The notes under the pieces are model-generated. The model had not been told where the DNA came from. It ran no database searches and worked only from the letters and a program-made list of their open reading frames with translations. 64,000 nt of DNA, taken from NCBI GenBank assembly GCA_035452965.1, contig DAOTCE010000001.1, positions 496,001-560,000 of the forward strand. Direction: 5' to 3'. Within the stretch, counting starts at the first letter, position 1. Each line of letters starts with the position of its first letter. Shown in pieces: positions 18,482 to 29,088 of this stretch. The DNA is from Candidatus Paceibacterota bacterium (lineage in GTDB: Bacteria; Verrucomicrobiota; Verrucomicrobiia; Limisphaerales; UBA8199). The position numbers and the translations under genes are program-made.

Positions 18482-20263
18482 TCACTTCCCACTTTCGCCC
18501 ATTGGTTTTGGATCGGAGGCCGCCGGGCCGGCGGCCGCAGGTTTGAACTTGAAATGCTTCTGCTCCAAGAGGAACGGCTCGAAATCGCGTCGAAGGTCCA
18601 TCTCAACCTGGCGGCGGAAATGTTCGGCGATGTAGGGCCGTGCCATCTCGTAGGGCGTCTTGCGGCTCGCCTCGTACTTGTTGACGCGGATCACGCAATA
18701 ACCGCCAAAATCTTCAAAGGGCTCCAGGGCAATCTGGCCCGGCTGCAAACCGGCCACCAGCGGCTCGAGCATCGAGCCGGCCTGAAACAGGCGGCTCTGG
18801 CCGGTGATCAACTGCAGGCTCGCGTCGCCGCCGGCCAGTTGCTCGAACGCCGTGCCTTCCCAAAACCGGGCGATCAGTGTTTTCGCCTTTGCCAGCGCGT
18901 TGGTCCGGGCCGTTTCCCGGTCCTCGGCCGAAGCGTCAGCGGCAACACCCAGCGGCACCACGAGCACGTCGTAATCAAGCCTCGCGTCCACCGTTCCCTT
19001 CCACTGGTCCTGGTAATGGTCCGCCAGGCGCGACTCCTCAAACTGCAGGCCGGCCAGGTATTCGGGGATGAGGGCCATCGTTGACTGGTAGGCCAGCCGC
19101 TTATTCAGCTCGTAACGCAGCCGCTGCTGGAAGCCCGGCCGCTTGTCCAGCCCCATGCCCCGCGCCATTTCGCCGAGTTGGATCTGCTGGCCGTGGTCCC
19201 GCTTGATCATCTCCAGCAGTTCCTGAGTGGGCATGCCGAGAGAGGCACGCTCCCCGGCCAACGCACCAATGTCTTCCTCCGTGAGGACGAACTGACCGCA
19301 ACGCAACACCCCGTTAGTTGATAGGTGAGGAGTTGATAGTTGATGGTTGGGATTTGAGGACGGCGGATTGGTCTGGACGTTTACGAAGGGGAATGCAGTC
19401 TCCGCAGCCTTCATCATCTCCTCCATGCGCCGCCCGGCCAATTCTCCGGCGAGCACTTGACGTGCGAAGTGCATGGCCTCTTCCCGGCTGATATTCGCCG
19501 GGAGTTGCATCTGCACGACCTTGACCAACTCAAATCCGTCGGCTACCGGCAGCGGATCGCTCACCTTGCCCTCGCCGAGTTCCGCCAGGGCCATTACGCC
19601 TTCTTTCCCCCAGAGGTCCGGGGGGTAGGTATTGGTCTGCGCCGTCTTCAGGTCGAGGTCGGAGTACCGCTTTGCGACGGCGCCGAAGTCCTGTCCGCCG
19701 CGAATCAGTGCCAGGGCCTCCTTCGCCCGCGCCAGCGCCTGGTCCCCGTGCTTCTGCGCGCTGATCCCGATCCGCCGGGCTTCGATCGCCTGGATGGTCA
19801 GGAGCTTGAACTTGTTGGCCTCATAGTAGTCGGCGACTTCCTTGTCGCTCAAGAACACGCCCTGGCGTATTTCTTCGATCAGGGTCCGGCTCAGGACGCG
19901 CTGCTCCATGAGCTTCGCCTGCAACTTCCACCCAGGCTCCTGGTCCAGGCCCCGCTGCCGGGCCTCGCCGACCAGGATGCGCAGCGCCGCCAGGTGCCGG
20001 GCGACCTTCTCGTCCAGGCTGATCGCGTTGGTGGGCGCGTTCCGCTCCGCGTCGGCGAGGAAGTGGGGTTCGGCCGAGTATTCGGCGAGGTCGCCAGCAG
20101 TGATGCTGCCGCCGTCATAAGTGGCGACCGTGTTGGTATCCCCCGTTGGAAGCAATTGGCCTGCGGGCAACTGATTTGTAGGCAATTCGGCATGCGTGGC
20201 GAGGATGAGCGCAAGGCCAAGCCACGCCCCAGCGACGACTACAAGCGTCCTGTGCCGGGGCAT
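18482..20263 (-). CDS. Secreted parvulin-type peptidyl-prolyl isomerase / foldase
   Basis: A 593-residue periplasmic chaperone-isomerase of the SurA/PpiD/PrsA type. A long helical N-terminal region (LDEKVARHLAALRILVGEARQRG..., FLSDKEVADYYEANKFKL) precedes a parvulin-like domain with LIRGGQDFGAVAKRYSDL, GKEGVMALAELGEGKVSDPLPVADGFELVKV. A second similar helical/parvulin half follows (about 330-580), ending RPYIAEHFRRQVEMDL, so the protein looks duplicated. The start at 20263 is chosen because GGAG lies 7 bases upstream and a signal peptide follows at once (MPRHRTLVVVAGAWLGLALIL); ATG 20314 is an alternative. It sits 9 bases upstream of the giant amidase gene, suggesting a dedicated export chaperone. 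A heptamer-repeat segment interrupts the middle in frame. Confidence 0.85.
   Translation of the reverse strand: MPRHRTLVVVAGAWLGLALILATHAELPTNQLPAGQLLPTGDTNTVATYDGGSITAGDLAEYSAEPHFLADAERNAPTNAISLDEKVARHLAALRILVGEARQRGLDQEPGWKLQAKLMEQRVLSRTLIEEIRQGVFLSDKEVADYYEANKFKLLTIQAIEARRIGISAQKHGDQALARAKEALALIRGGQDFGAVAKRYSDLDLKTAQTNTYPPDLWGKEGVMALAELGEGKVSDPLPVADGFELVKVVQMQLPANISREEAMHFARQVLAGELAGRRMEEMMKAAETAFPFVNVQTNPPSSNPNHQLSTPHLSTNGVLRCGQFVLTEEDIGALAGERASLGMPTQELLEMIKRDHGQQIQLGEMARGMGLDKRPGFQQRLRYELNKRLAYQSTMALIPEYLAGLQFEESRLADHYQDQWKGTVDARLDYDVLVVPLGVAADASAEDRETARTNALAKAKTLIARFWEGTAFEQLAGGDASLQLITGQSRLFQAGSMLEPLVAGLQPGQIALEPFEDFGGYCVIRVNKYEASRKTPYEMARPYIAEHFRRQVEMDLRRDFEPFLLEQKHFKFKPAAAGPAASDPKPMGESGK
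19316..19358. repeat. Degenerate heptamer array inside the PPIase gene
   Basis: Seven-base units (plus strand) such as AGTTGAT, AGGTGAG and GGTTGGG run in phase with one extra base at 19330. They encode the low-complexity stretch NPNHQLSTPHLSTNG between the two halves of the PPIase. The same unit length appears at five other places in the window. Confidence 0.7.
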
Positions 20264-20957
20264 AAAACTGCTCCAGAACGCCTCGTTCCGAGCGTGTTCC
20301 ATGATTGCGGTCATTGCCCTGAGAATCAGCCCGCACCAAACACTTGCTCGATTCGGGTTTTCTTAACATATAGGGAACCAAAATCAGCCAATTTCGTCAA
20401 CCACAATTGGCGACAACTGGTAGGATTCCCGCCCTTGAGTGGCGTCAGGCAGTAAGCGGCCGACCAGGGAATTGGGCAGGTCGCACCACAGGCCCTGTTG
20501 CCCGGTTTCAGGGAACTCGATCCGGCCTTCCCTCGGCAAACCAGCACTTCTGGCCAGTATCGGTCAGAATCGTCTTACCGGGCAGGCGGACTCAAGACCT
20601 GTGCCGCAAGCAAGGTGTAACCGGCCACGCGTGTCACACCGTTGTCACACCGGCAATTCCGGTTTTGGAAGGTCGTGAGGTCGGATGTGCTTGGGAACCA
20701 CCACTATCTGAGAGTGGACATGGCGCAGGTATCCATTAAGACGGCTATTCGGTCCTGGAATAGGGGTTTGCGTTGATGGATTGAGGTAATATGGCACCGA
20801 ACACCCAGCCGAAGGCGGACTCAGCGAACTGCGGGGGTTGATTTGCAGAGGTCTTGGTTTACTGACAGGAAGCAAGGCGGCGACATTCCATCCGCAGTCG
20901 CTTCCTGCTGCCTGCAGGAGTGCGGATGAACAAGTGTGCCGATCAGACAAACCCGGC
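20264..20957. other. Intergenic region upstream of the PPIase-amidase operon
   Basis: About 690 bases with no convincing gene on either strand; the short frames lack motifs. It should contain the promoter of the leftward operon. An AT-rich segment near 20350-20410 (TTAACATATAGG, AATTGGCG) is the most likely place, but no clean hexamer pair with good spacing is evident. Confidence 0.5.
20271..20274 (-). promoter_or_regulatory. Ribosome binding site deciding the PPIase start
   Basis: GGAG on the minus strand, 7 bases before ATG 20263, is the best ribosome binding site near any candidate start of the gene. Confidence 0.55.
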
Positions 20958-20966
20958 TCAGCCGGG
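20944..20966 (-). terminator. Terminator hairpin overlapping the PEP-CTERM stop codon
   Basis: On the minus strand CCCGGC-TGA-GCCGGG (20952-20966) forms a perfect stem whose three-base loop is the stop codon of the gene, followed by TTTGTCTG. Transcription would end immediately after translation. Confidence 0.55.
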
Positions 20967-21653
20967 CGCCGGCTGAAGCTTGTGCCTCTTCAGCCGATAG
21001 AAACCAATCACTCCGCCCAAGAACAGCACCGCCATAGCCCCCTCCACCAAACTCCCGGGCTCCGGCACCGCCGCGAGTTCGAAATCCAGTCCCCACTGTG
21101 TCACCCTGCTCTGATCCCCGCCCAACACGTCCGAGATGAACAAAGTCCAACTTCCGTTGGCATCCAATCCGTTGAACGAGCTCAGCAGCGCCGTCGGGGT
21201 TGTCCCGGCAATGGTCCCGCCTCCAGACTTTGGATCAATGTTGCGCCCGTCCGGCGCGTAAGGCCCCGTCGGCACACTCCCTCCGCCATACCAGTGAATG
21301 TTCCCGCCAGCGCCCGCATCATTGAACACCACATTCATCCCGGGATTCCCGTAGCCCGTGTCGTTGCCGGAGGAACTGCCAACCCGGTTCAGCAGCACTG
21401 AGAACCCGCTGTTATGCACCAGGGAGGCATAGAGGTCCCCATTCCACCCCCCGGTCAAGGTCAGCGCCACGCTCAGGCCCGCGATTGTCCCCACCTGGCC
21501 ACTCACCGACCGCGTGTCCGCCCACCCGGACTCATTCCCATCCGGGATCAGCCCCCCGTTCTGGAAACCGCCGCTGTAATAGACGAAATCCGCCTGCGCT
21601 GGGCGCACCGCCAGCGCCAGCAAAACCACCACGACCAAGCCGGAACGTTTCAT
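20958..21653 (-). CDS. PEP-CTERM protein with P-domain-like fold
   Basis: A 231-residue secreted protein. The signal peptide is MKRSGLVVVVLLALAVRPAQA. The body (GLSVALTLTGGWNGDLYASLVHNSG, LNRVGS, FNGLDANGSWTLFISDVLGGDQSRVTQWGLDF) resembles the beta-sandwich P-domain found at the end of proprotein convertases and frequent in PEP-CTERM proteins. The C-terminus has VPEPGS, a hydrophobic helix (MAVLFLGGVIGFYRL) and a basic tail, the exosortase sorting signal. It stands alone between divergent or terminated neighbours. Its role is probably in the extracellular matrix or surface, by analogy only. Confidence 0.85.
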   Translation of the reverse strand: MKRSGLVVVVLLALAVRPAQADFVYYSGGFQNGGLIPDGNESGWADTRSVSGQVGTIAGLSVALTLTGGWNGDLYASLVHNSGFSVLLNRVGSSSGNDTGYGNPGMNVVFNDAGAGGNIHWYGGGSVPTGPYAPDGRNIDPKSGGGTIAGTTPTALLSSFNGLDANGSWTLFISDVLGGDQSRVTQWGLDFELAAVPEPGSLVEGAMAVLFLGGVIGFYRLKRHKLQPAPG

Positions 21654-21848
21654 AACACTGCAAGTGAGGGCGCGATTATCGTGCCCCTGCCGGGAGTGTC
21701 AACATGAAATGCCGGCGTTCTGCCGCCAAATTTCTGGAATCACCGGGCGGGACGCCCGGCGAACCGGCGGGCGAGAGGACGCCTACCCTGCTTTGTCCGC
21801 CGCGCTGCCGCCCCGGTGGCCCGTCTTGCGCCTTTCCTGGCGCCAAGC

Positions 21849-22991
<1,143 letters not shown>

Positions 22992-23080
22992 GGCGGCGAG
23001 GTTCAACTACCTCACGGAGCCGGGCAACTGGAAAATCGGGCAGCCAGTCGGCGGGTGCCGCCTGCCGCGGGCCGCGGCGG

Positions 23081-23998
23081 TTACGCCCGCATCGCGACCG
23101 GCAAGTCCACCGTCACTCCTTCGCGGGCCGCCTCGATTCTCAGCTTGCCTTTCCGGGTGGCAACAAGCTTCCGGGCGTGGGCCAGCATCCGGGCGATCTT
23201 GGCGTCGTCGTGGTTGGGGTCGTGATGAAAGAGGCAGAGCATTTTCACCTCCGCCAGGAGCGCGAGCGACACGACGTCATCGAGGCAGCCGTGGCCCCAA
23301 CCGGTGTGCAGTTGGTATTCCCTGGCATCGTACTGCGTGTCCATGATCAGGAGATCGGTGCCGCGCAGGAACTCAACCAAATTGCGGTGCTTGCTCCGCC
23401 CAGCGGTGATGCCCCCCGGCTGCGATTCATTGTCGGGGAAGAAGGCAATAGACCCCCTGGAAGTAAACAGCCGGTAGCCAAAACAATTGCCGGGATGATT
23501 GGCCGGCGCGGCCTGGACGCGGACCGATCCGATACGGAAGCAGCGCCTTTGGAGTTCCTCAATGCGGACGTTGGCCGGCACCTCGCGCAGGCCAATCGGG
23601 AAGAACGGGCTGGACATCTGGCCCGCCAGCACGACATCCAAACCGTGCCGCGCTCCTTCGTAACCCAGGATGCGCAAGTGATTCTGCGGCTTGTACACGG
23701 GCTGAAAGAACGGCAGGCCCTGGATGTGGTCCCAATGCGTGTGGGTCAGCAGCAAGGTTAGTTCGAGCGGTTGCGTGTCGAATTCGGCGGCCAGGTGGCG
23801 GCCAAGCAGGCGCATTCCGGTGCCGGCGTCGAGAATGATGATTTGCCCATCCGCGCGGACCTCGACGCAAGAAGTATTGCCGCCGTAATGGACCGTGGAT
23901 GGCCCCGGGGTGGGAATGGACCCGCGAACGCCCCAGAACGTTACTCGCGTGGTTTGGGCGCGCCCCGACCTGCCGTTGGTGCTTGAGCCTGTGTTCAT
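23081..23998 (-). CDS. MBL-fold metallo-hydrolase
   Basis: A 305-residue cytoplasmic protein of the metallo-beta-lactamase fold. FWGVRGSIPTPG near the start and HYGGNTSCVEV, then ILDAGTGMRLLG, mark the subgroup that includes PDE1-like and RNase Z-related hydrolases. The metal-binding motif is LLTHTHWDHIQGLPFF, with further ligands likely in NHPGNCFGYR, DTQYD and HHDPNHDD. Members cleave cyclic nucleotides or other phosphodiesters, but the substrate is not known here. It lies about 90 bases upstream of tgt on the same strand, so the two could share a transcript. Confidence 0.85.
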   Translation of the reverse strand: MNTGSSTNGRSGRAQTTRVTFWGVRGSIPTPGPSTVHYGGNTSCVEVRADGQIIILDAGTGMRLLGRHLAAEFDTQPLELTLLLTHTHWDHIQGLPFFQPVYKPQNHLRILGYEGARHGLDVVLAGQMSSPFFPIGLREVPANVRIEELQRRCFRIGSVRVQAAPANHPGNCFGYRLFTSRGSIAFFPDNESQPGGITAGRSKHRNLVEFLRGTDLLIMDTQYDAREYQLHTGWGHGCLDDVVSLALLAEVKMLCLFHHDPNHDDAKIARMLAHARKLVATRKGKLRIEAAREGVTVDLPVAMRA

Positions 23999-24088
23999 GG
24001 AACCCTGTGGCTGACTACACGCCCTATGCTAGCCTATACCGAGCCAAACTCAAAGCTGAGAATGTATCACGGCCCCGGGCGCACCAAT

Positions 24089-24114
24089 GAAAAAGCCCCG
24101 CGGAGGCGGGGCTT
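24089..24114 (-). terminator. Intrinsic terminator of the PEP-CTERM gene
   Basis: On the minus strand AAGCCCCGC-CTCC-GCGGGGCTT is followed by further Ts, a strong intrinsic terminator 25 bases after the stop of the gene at 24139. Confidence 0.85.
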
Positions 24115-24138
24115 GAAAAGACAAACCTGTGGCAGAAC

Positions 24139-24861
24139 TCAGGAGCGGCGACGGAGACAGAGCCAGCCAGCCAAACCGAGGCCCAAGAGGGAAAACGTGC
24201 CAGGCTCCGGAATCATGTAAGTGACGAAGGCCGTCTGCGTAAACGGATTCCAGCCGTCGGTGCCAAAGTCGTTGCCCGCGATTGCCTCTTGAGAACGATA
24301 GCCGGTGGGCGAACTGTAGGTTCCGAACAAGTCAAAACTATCGCCAACGCCCACCCCAATGTTGGCGAGCGGGAAAGAGAGGCTAAAGGTAGAACTGCCG
24401 CTGCCGGACTGGTTGGCTCCAGCGATCCAGTTCAGGCTCCATTGACCACCACTTGCGAGCCCAAACAGGCTGGCATACCCGCCTTCAATAGCCACGGCGT
24501 ATTCGGGCTCAAAACCCGAGAGGAAAGTCATCGTGCTACGCCCCGGGCCGCCGGAATTGCCGGTGGAAGTATAACCCGAGATGGCGCTCCGGGCGCCGTC
24601 ACCGTCATCGGACAGCGTCGAGGTATCCGTAAAGCCACCCGCTACCGAATCAATGTAGATCACCAGCGCATTGTCCAGACTGCCGGCACCCTTGGTCAGG
24701 GTGAAGCTCAGATCGGTCGGGGTGTGGGTCAAACTCAGGGTGCCCAGGCCCACGGCGCCGCCCCAGCCGCTATTGCCGTTTCCGGCATAATCCACGGCTT
24801 GCGCTGAAAGACAGAGGGACATCAAAATGGCCGCTGCAGTAAGGCAAACATTCTTTTTCAT
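24139..24861 (-). CDS. PEP-CTERM protein, beta-rich
   Basis: A 240-residue secreted protein of unknown function. ATG 24861 is chosen over a TTG seven codons upstream; the signal is MKKNVCLTAAAILMSLCLSAQA. The body is rich in Gly, Ser and Thr (WGGAVGLGTLSLTHTPTDLSFTLTKGAG, ALVIYIDSVAGGFTDTSTLSDDGDGARSAIS), suggesting a beta-sandwich with a possible calcium site in DDGDGARS. The end, MIPEPGTFSLLGLGLAGWLCLRRRS, is a canonical PEP-CTERM sorting signal. A strong terminator follows, and the gene appears monocistronic. Confidence 0.85.
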   Translation of the reverse strand: MKKNVCLTAAAILMSLCLSAQAVDYAGNGNSGWGGAVGLGTLSLTHTPTDLSFTLTKGAGSLDNALVIYIDSVAGGFTDTSTLSDDGDGARSAISGYTSTGNSGGPGRSTMTFLSGFEPEYAVAIEGGYASLFGLASGGQWSLNWIAGANQSGSGSSTFSLSFPLANIGVGVGDSFDLFGTYSSPTGYRSQEAIAGNDFGTDGWNPFTQTAFVTYMIPEPGTFSLLGLGLAGWLCLRRRS

Positions 24862-25231
24862 AGCAGATTTCTTATGTGACAATTACTTGCGCCTATTCTT
24901 AGCGCAATTCGCATAGGAGTAAAGAAGAAAATACGTTGCTTGGGCAATAGAAATACCGCATGTACATGCGGGTCGTTACTGGCCGGCATGGCGGCTGTTT
25001 TGGACCTGCCGAAGAAGGGAGATTACGAGCGGTGTGCAGGTGGAATATGAGCGGAACACGCGGGAATGTCTCCGCCCGCCCGTGGCAGCTACGCCGTGCC
25101 GCCACGCCAAACGGCGGCCAAGCGCCACCCATAGGGTCGAGGATTCGTGGATTCAGGCAAGGCAGAGGATTGGCCGATGGGTGGCCGCGAATTCGGCTAA
25201 ACTGGCCGCGGCCACCGGCTCTGCGGGGGCG
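24862..25231. other. Intergenic region with palindrome and inverted repeat
   Basis: No gene is visible in these 370 bases. CCGCATGTACATGCGG at 24956-24971 is a perfect 16-bp palindrome about 95 bases upstream of the leftward PEP-CTERM gene and may be an operator. GGTGGCCGCG (25180-25189) and CGCGGCCACC (25207-25216) form an inverted repeat just after the end of the leftward GH13 gene and could be its terminator, though without a T-tract. Confidence 0.55.
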
Positions 25232-28200
25232 TCAGGGCAGCACGCTGACCCGGTAGAACATGCTGGCATTGGTGGCTGGTCCCACGGGGCAACTGGCAGT
25301 GGCGCTCGCAGCGGTCACAATTCCGCTGATGGGCACGAAGCTGCTGTTGAGGTCGGCGGTGGACCAGACGCGGTAGGTCTTGCCGGAGACGCTGGACCAG
25401 GTGAGGAGGTTTCCGTATGCCAGGCTCAGGATACGAAGGGGGGTATTGGATTCGAGCGGGTTGGTGCCGGCGAGGTCTTCGGCGGCGTTGGTGATACCGT
25501 CCTGATCGAAGTCGCCGTTGGGATCGAGTAGAACGACGCCGGCGCTAGACGGGCTGAAGGGGCCTTCGATGCCGGCGTTATTGAAGGCGCTGACCATGGC
25601 GTAGTTGGTAGTGCCGAGGATGTTGGTGATCGTCTGCGCGGTAGCGGTGACGATACCGTCGAAGACGTTGGAGGCGCCGGGAGAAGTGCCGACTATGAGG
25701 TGATAGGCAGAGACGCCGCCTTCAGGATCCGCCAGCGGAGCCCAAGTGAAGGTTGCACTGGGACCAATGGAATAAGCCTTCGGAGTCGAGGGAGCGGAAG
25801 GGGTGGCGGGTGGAGTGACGTCGTAGAGCTTCAAGTACTGGGGCTCGAAAGGCGCGTTGGTCCAACCACTGTCGGCGCCGGGCACGGGGTTGAGCGAGAC
25901 GTAGATGCCGTTGGCGAGGAGGTTGGAGCCAGCCAGGCCAGCACCAGGCCAGAGCCAGTAGTTGCGGCGATTGGAGTCGTAGGCGGTGTAGGCGGCGATG
26001 TTGCGGACGTTGTAGGTGCGGGCCGGCTTGATGCCGAAGAGGTTGGCGCTGTCCTGAGTAATGTCCACGTTAAAATTGCCCTGCTGGGAGTTATTGCGAT
26101 CAAGGTTGGCGAAGGCGAAGATCACGTCGAAGCAGTTGGGCGAGCCATTCGGCTGCTCATACTTGGCAACGGAGAAGATGTTTGTCTGCGGTTTGCCGCT
26201 GCCAACTTGGTTGAGGAAGAAGCGATTGGACGAGCGGAGCGCAGGGCTGAAGCCGCGGGCCTGGTTGATGGCGGCATAGACGGGCCAGAGGAAGTCCACA
26301 CCATAGCCGCGGTTGTTGAAGATGGGCTGGAGAGAGTTGTATTTCTTGAACTGGGGGATGAGCTTGCTGAAATTGATCTCATAGAGGTCGAACCCGGTGG
26401 TGCGGGTGATGCCAAGCTCCTGCCCGTAGAAGATCATCGGGGCGCCGTCCACGGAGCTGCAGGCGGCATAGCGGATGAGGGCCTGGAAGGGGTCATCGTA
26501 GTTCTCCTCGTCGTGGGAGGTGGTGTTGAGCAGGACGAGGCCCTGGCCGTAAGAGCGGCGGCGGTCTGCGAAGATGTTGCGGTAGTCGCTGGCCGTGGCC
26601 GCCGACTTGAGCGGGAAAACGATGTTCTCGTTGAGGATGTCGAAGTGCCGGTTGGAGCGGTAGGTGACATTGCCGCCATCGAGGGATTCGCTCATGAAGA
26701 CAAAGTCCCATTTGCGGCTGCGGGCCTTGTTGATGATGTATTCCCAGGCCTGGGGCGGCAGGCCCTGGCCGAAGTCGGCGCGGAGGCCGTCAATGCCTCT
26801 GGATGTTTGGGCGGCGGGGGTGCCGTAGGGGCAGCCGGTCTTGTCCAGCCAGTAGAGGACATAGTCGGAGAAGTAACGCCACACATTGCGGGTCACCGAG
26901 TCGAAGTGACCGTTCTGGTCGCCGTATTGGTCCTCGTCGCCGATGCTGTAGTCGAACCAATCGGCCTCGTTGAGGTGGGCGCCGGATTCCGCAGCGCTGG
27001 GCGTGAGGGCCGCGTAGCGGCCGAAGAACACGTCGGCGACATCGCTCCACTTGCCGAAGTCACAGCGATCCGGGGCGACGGCGACGTTGCCGACCCCCGA
27101 GGCCCGCATATCGTAGCGGTCGGCTCGGGAATAGAAGCGGGCTTCCCAGTTGCGGATCTGATCAGCAGCCTGCGCGCCGCTGGCGAAGTAGTAAACGCCG
27201 CTGCCGTCCAGTTCGCAATCCCAGGCGGTGTGGTTGAAAGCGGCGTCGAGCATAACGTTGAGGCCGGCGGCGTCGGCGGCGGCGACAAAGTTGGTGAACT
27301 CGGTCATGGCGGCGTCGCGGGTGTTCGCCTTGCTCATTAGGGGGTTGACCTGGAAGAAGTTCTTCACGGCGTATGGACTGCCGATGGAATAGGGCTGGCC
27401 GGTGGCGGGATCAGTATGGCGACCGGCATCGCCGATGGGATGAATGGGCTGGAACCAGAGCCAGTTCACGCCGAGATTCCGGGCATAGGCCAGGTTGAAG
27501 CGGTTGGTAACGGGATCATAGGGGCGGGAACCGGGCCCGCCGTGGAGGTCGGTGAATGTGCTGCGCTGATAATCCTGCATGCCCTGGGAGCCGATGTTGA
27601 GGACGTTCAGCTCGTAGAGAGTGATATTGCGGGCCTTGCGGGGAGCGACAACAAGGGCGTGATCGCGGCGGCCGCCGTCGGAATACCAGAACCAGTTAGT
27701 GTCGCCGGTTATCTGGTAGCGCGCAGTCAGGCGATAGGCGCCGGTCTTTTGCGCATTGAGCGTGAGGGTGTATTGGCCGGGTTGGCCACCCGGGCTCATG
27801 GTGTAGGCCTTGTAATATTGGCTGTCGTCGCCGGCGGCAATAGCGGCACCGTCGGGCGGCACGATGCCGTCTTCGACGCCGTCGCCGTTGGCATCGAGCG
27901 CGGCGCGGTCGCGGCGATTGAGGTTGGAGAAAACCTCGGCGTTGGTGACGCCCGAGACTCCGGGTGAAAAGAGAATGGCCAGGGGGACGGAGTCGGCTGC
28001 CGTTTCATCCACGAAGACGTGAGTGGTGGTGTAATTGGCGTTAAGACCGTTGACGGTGAGGACGGGGTCACCGGCGGCGCCGATGGAAAAGTCGAAGACG
28101 GTGTTGGGCGAGCCCGCGTTGTAATCGGCGAACTTCTCCTCGTTGTTGGTGCTGTGCCAGGCGCCGATCTTGTATTTGATGGTGATGAAGGCGGGCAGGT

Positions 28201-28996
28201 TGCTCACTGTACCTTGCCACCACATGGCGTTGCCTGCGGGGCTGGTGTCGTCCTCAACGTGGTCGAGCGCCAGGGATACCGCTTGAGAAGTGCCGCCGGC
28301 GACCCCGAGCGAGCCGGTTGGGGTGGCTCCGTCAGTGGTGAAATAGACAGCGGCATGATCAGCCCAGCGGGAGGCGAGGCTGGAGTCCTTGCCAATGTAG
28401 CCGAGCTTGATCCAGAAAGCCACGTTGTAGTGAGTGTCGTCGTCGCCGGGGCTGACGACGCGGTTGCCGGCGTGGAAGAGCCAAGCCGGGCGGTTGCGGA
28501 TGGCGAAGGGAGACGTGGCGGCGGTAGCCTGACTGGTGGTCGTGCTGCTGCCGCCGTCGCCGCCGTAGAGATAAGTGTTCTCTGCCCCGGAGTCGAAGTT
28601 CAGGTACAGGTAATACTGGATGACCTCGTTGGTGCCGACGCTGGCACTGTTGAACGACGCCTTCCAGTATTGGTTGTTGGGGCTGGGGCCGCCGTTGAGG
28701 TGCCAAGTGAGGGCGGTGTTGCTCCAGGAACCTTGCGTCGCGCCCTTGTAGTAGAGCGTGCCGCCGGTCTGGTTGGCGGTGCCATAGCCGGGGTTGTTGT
28801 ACTTCTGGACTCCCTGATAAACGGTGACGGTGGTGTCAGTTCCGATCTCAAACTCAGGGCTGCGCATGTTGAAGCCAAGATCGCTGGTGTTGTCCGGGAT
28901 GTGCCAGGCGTTGGCCAGCACCCCGAAGCACTGGTGACCAGTGGTCAGGCACATGGCCAAGCAGACGAGGATGGCCAGATGAGAGTGACTTTTCAT
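25232..28996 (-). CDS. Large secreted GH13 alpha-amylase family protein
   Basis: A 1254-residue exported alpha-glucan-active enzyme. ATG 28996 is followed by a signal peptide (MKSHSHLAILVCLAMCL); an ATG at 29062 is an alternative. About 450 N-terminal residues hold beta-rich modules, then the catalytic barrel (about 460-1010): NLGVNWLWFQPIHPIG, MLDAAFNHTAWD, GIDGLRADFGQG with the nucleophile Asp near 740, VFMSESLDGG with the acid/base Glu near 769, and TTSHDEENYDD with the third Asp near 829. An FN3-like domain, a calcium-type repeat (DFDQDGITNAAEDLAGTNP) and the terminal MFYRVSVLP module follow. It lies 92 bases downstream of the other large GH13 gene. Exact specificity is unknown. Confidence 0.9.
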   Translation of the reverse strand: MKSHSHLAILVCLAMCLTTGHQCFGVLANAWHIPDNTSDLGFNMRSPEFEIGTDTTVTVYQGVQKYNNPGYGTANQTGGTLYYKGATQGSWSNTALTWHLNGGPSPNNQYWKASFNSASVGTNEVIQYYLYLNFDSGAENTYLYGGDGGSSTTTSQATAATSPFAIRNRPAWLFHAGNRVVSPGDDDTHYNVAFWIKLGYIGKDSSLASRWADHAAVYFTTDGATPTGSLGVAGGTSQAVSLALDHVEDDTSPAGNAMWWQGTVSNLPAFITIKYKIGAWHSTNNEEKFADYNAGSPNTVFDFSIGAAGDPVLTVNGLNANYTTTHVFVDETAADSVPLAILFSPGVSGVTNAEVFSNLNRRDRAALDANGDGVEDGIVPPDGAAIAAGDDSQYYKAYTMSPGGQPGQYTLTLNAQKTGAYRLTARYQITGDTNWFWYSDGGRRDHALVVAPRKARNITLYELNVLNIGSQGMQDYQRSTFTDLHGGPGSRPYDPVTNRFNLAYARNLGVNWLWFQPIHPIGDAGRHTDPATGQPYSIGSPYAVKNFFQVNPLMSKANTRDAAMTEFTNFVAAADAAGLNVMLDAAFNHTAWDCELDGSGVYYFASGAQAADQIRNWEARFYSRADRYDMRASGVGNVAVAPDRCDFGKWSDVADVFFGRYAALTPSAAESGAHLNEADWFDYSIGDEDQYGDQNGHFDSVTRNVWRYFSDYVLYWLDKTGCPYGTPAAQTSRGIDGLRADFGQGLPPQAWEYIINKARSRKWDFVFMSESLDGGNVTYRSNRHFDILNENIVFPLKSAATASDYRNIFADRRRSYGQGLVLLNTTSHDEENYDDPFQALIRYAACSSVDGAPMIFYGQELGITRTTGFDLYEINFSKLIPQFKKYNSLQPIFNNRGYGVDFLWPVYAAINQARGFSPALRSSNRFFLNQVGSGKPQTNIFSVAKYEQPNGSPNCFDVIFAFANLDRNNSQQGNFNVDITQDSANLFGIKPARTYNVRNIAAYTAYDSNRRNYWLWPGAGLAGSNLLANGIYVSLNPVPGADSGWTNAPFEPQYLKLYDVTPPATPSAPSTPKAYSIGPSATFTWAPLADPEGGVSAYHLIVGTSPGASNVFDGIVTATAQTITNILGTTNYAMVSAFNNAGIEGPFSPSSAGVVLLDPNGDFDQDGITNAAEDLAGTNPLESNTPLRILSLAYGNLLTWSSVSGKTYRVWSTADLNSSFVPISGIVTAASATASCPVGPATNASMFYRVSVLP

Positions 28997-29088
28997 GGCA
29001 ATTGGGAATTTGAAGCGCGGAGCGGACGCCTCGGCGAGACGTTCCTGTCGACGAAGAGACATTTTCGCATTAGGTCCGGCTCGCGAGT

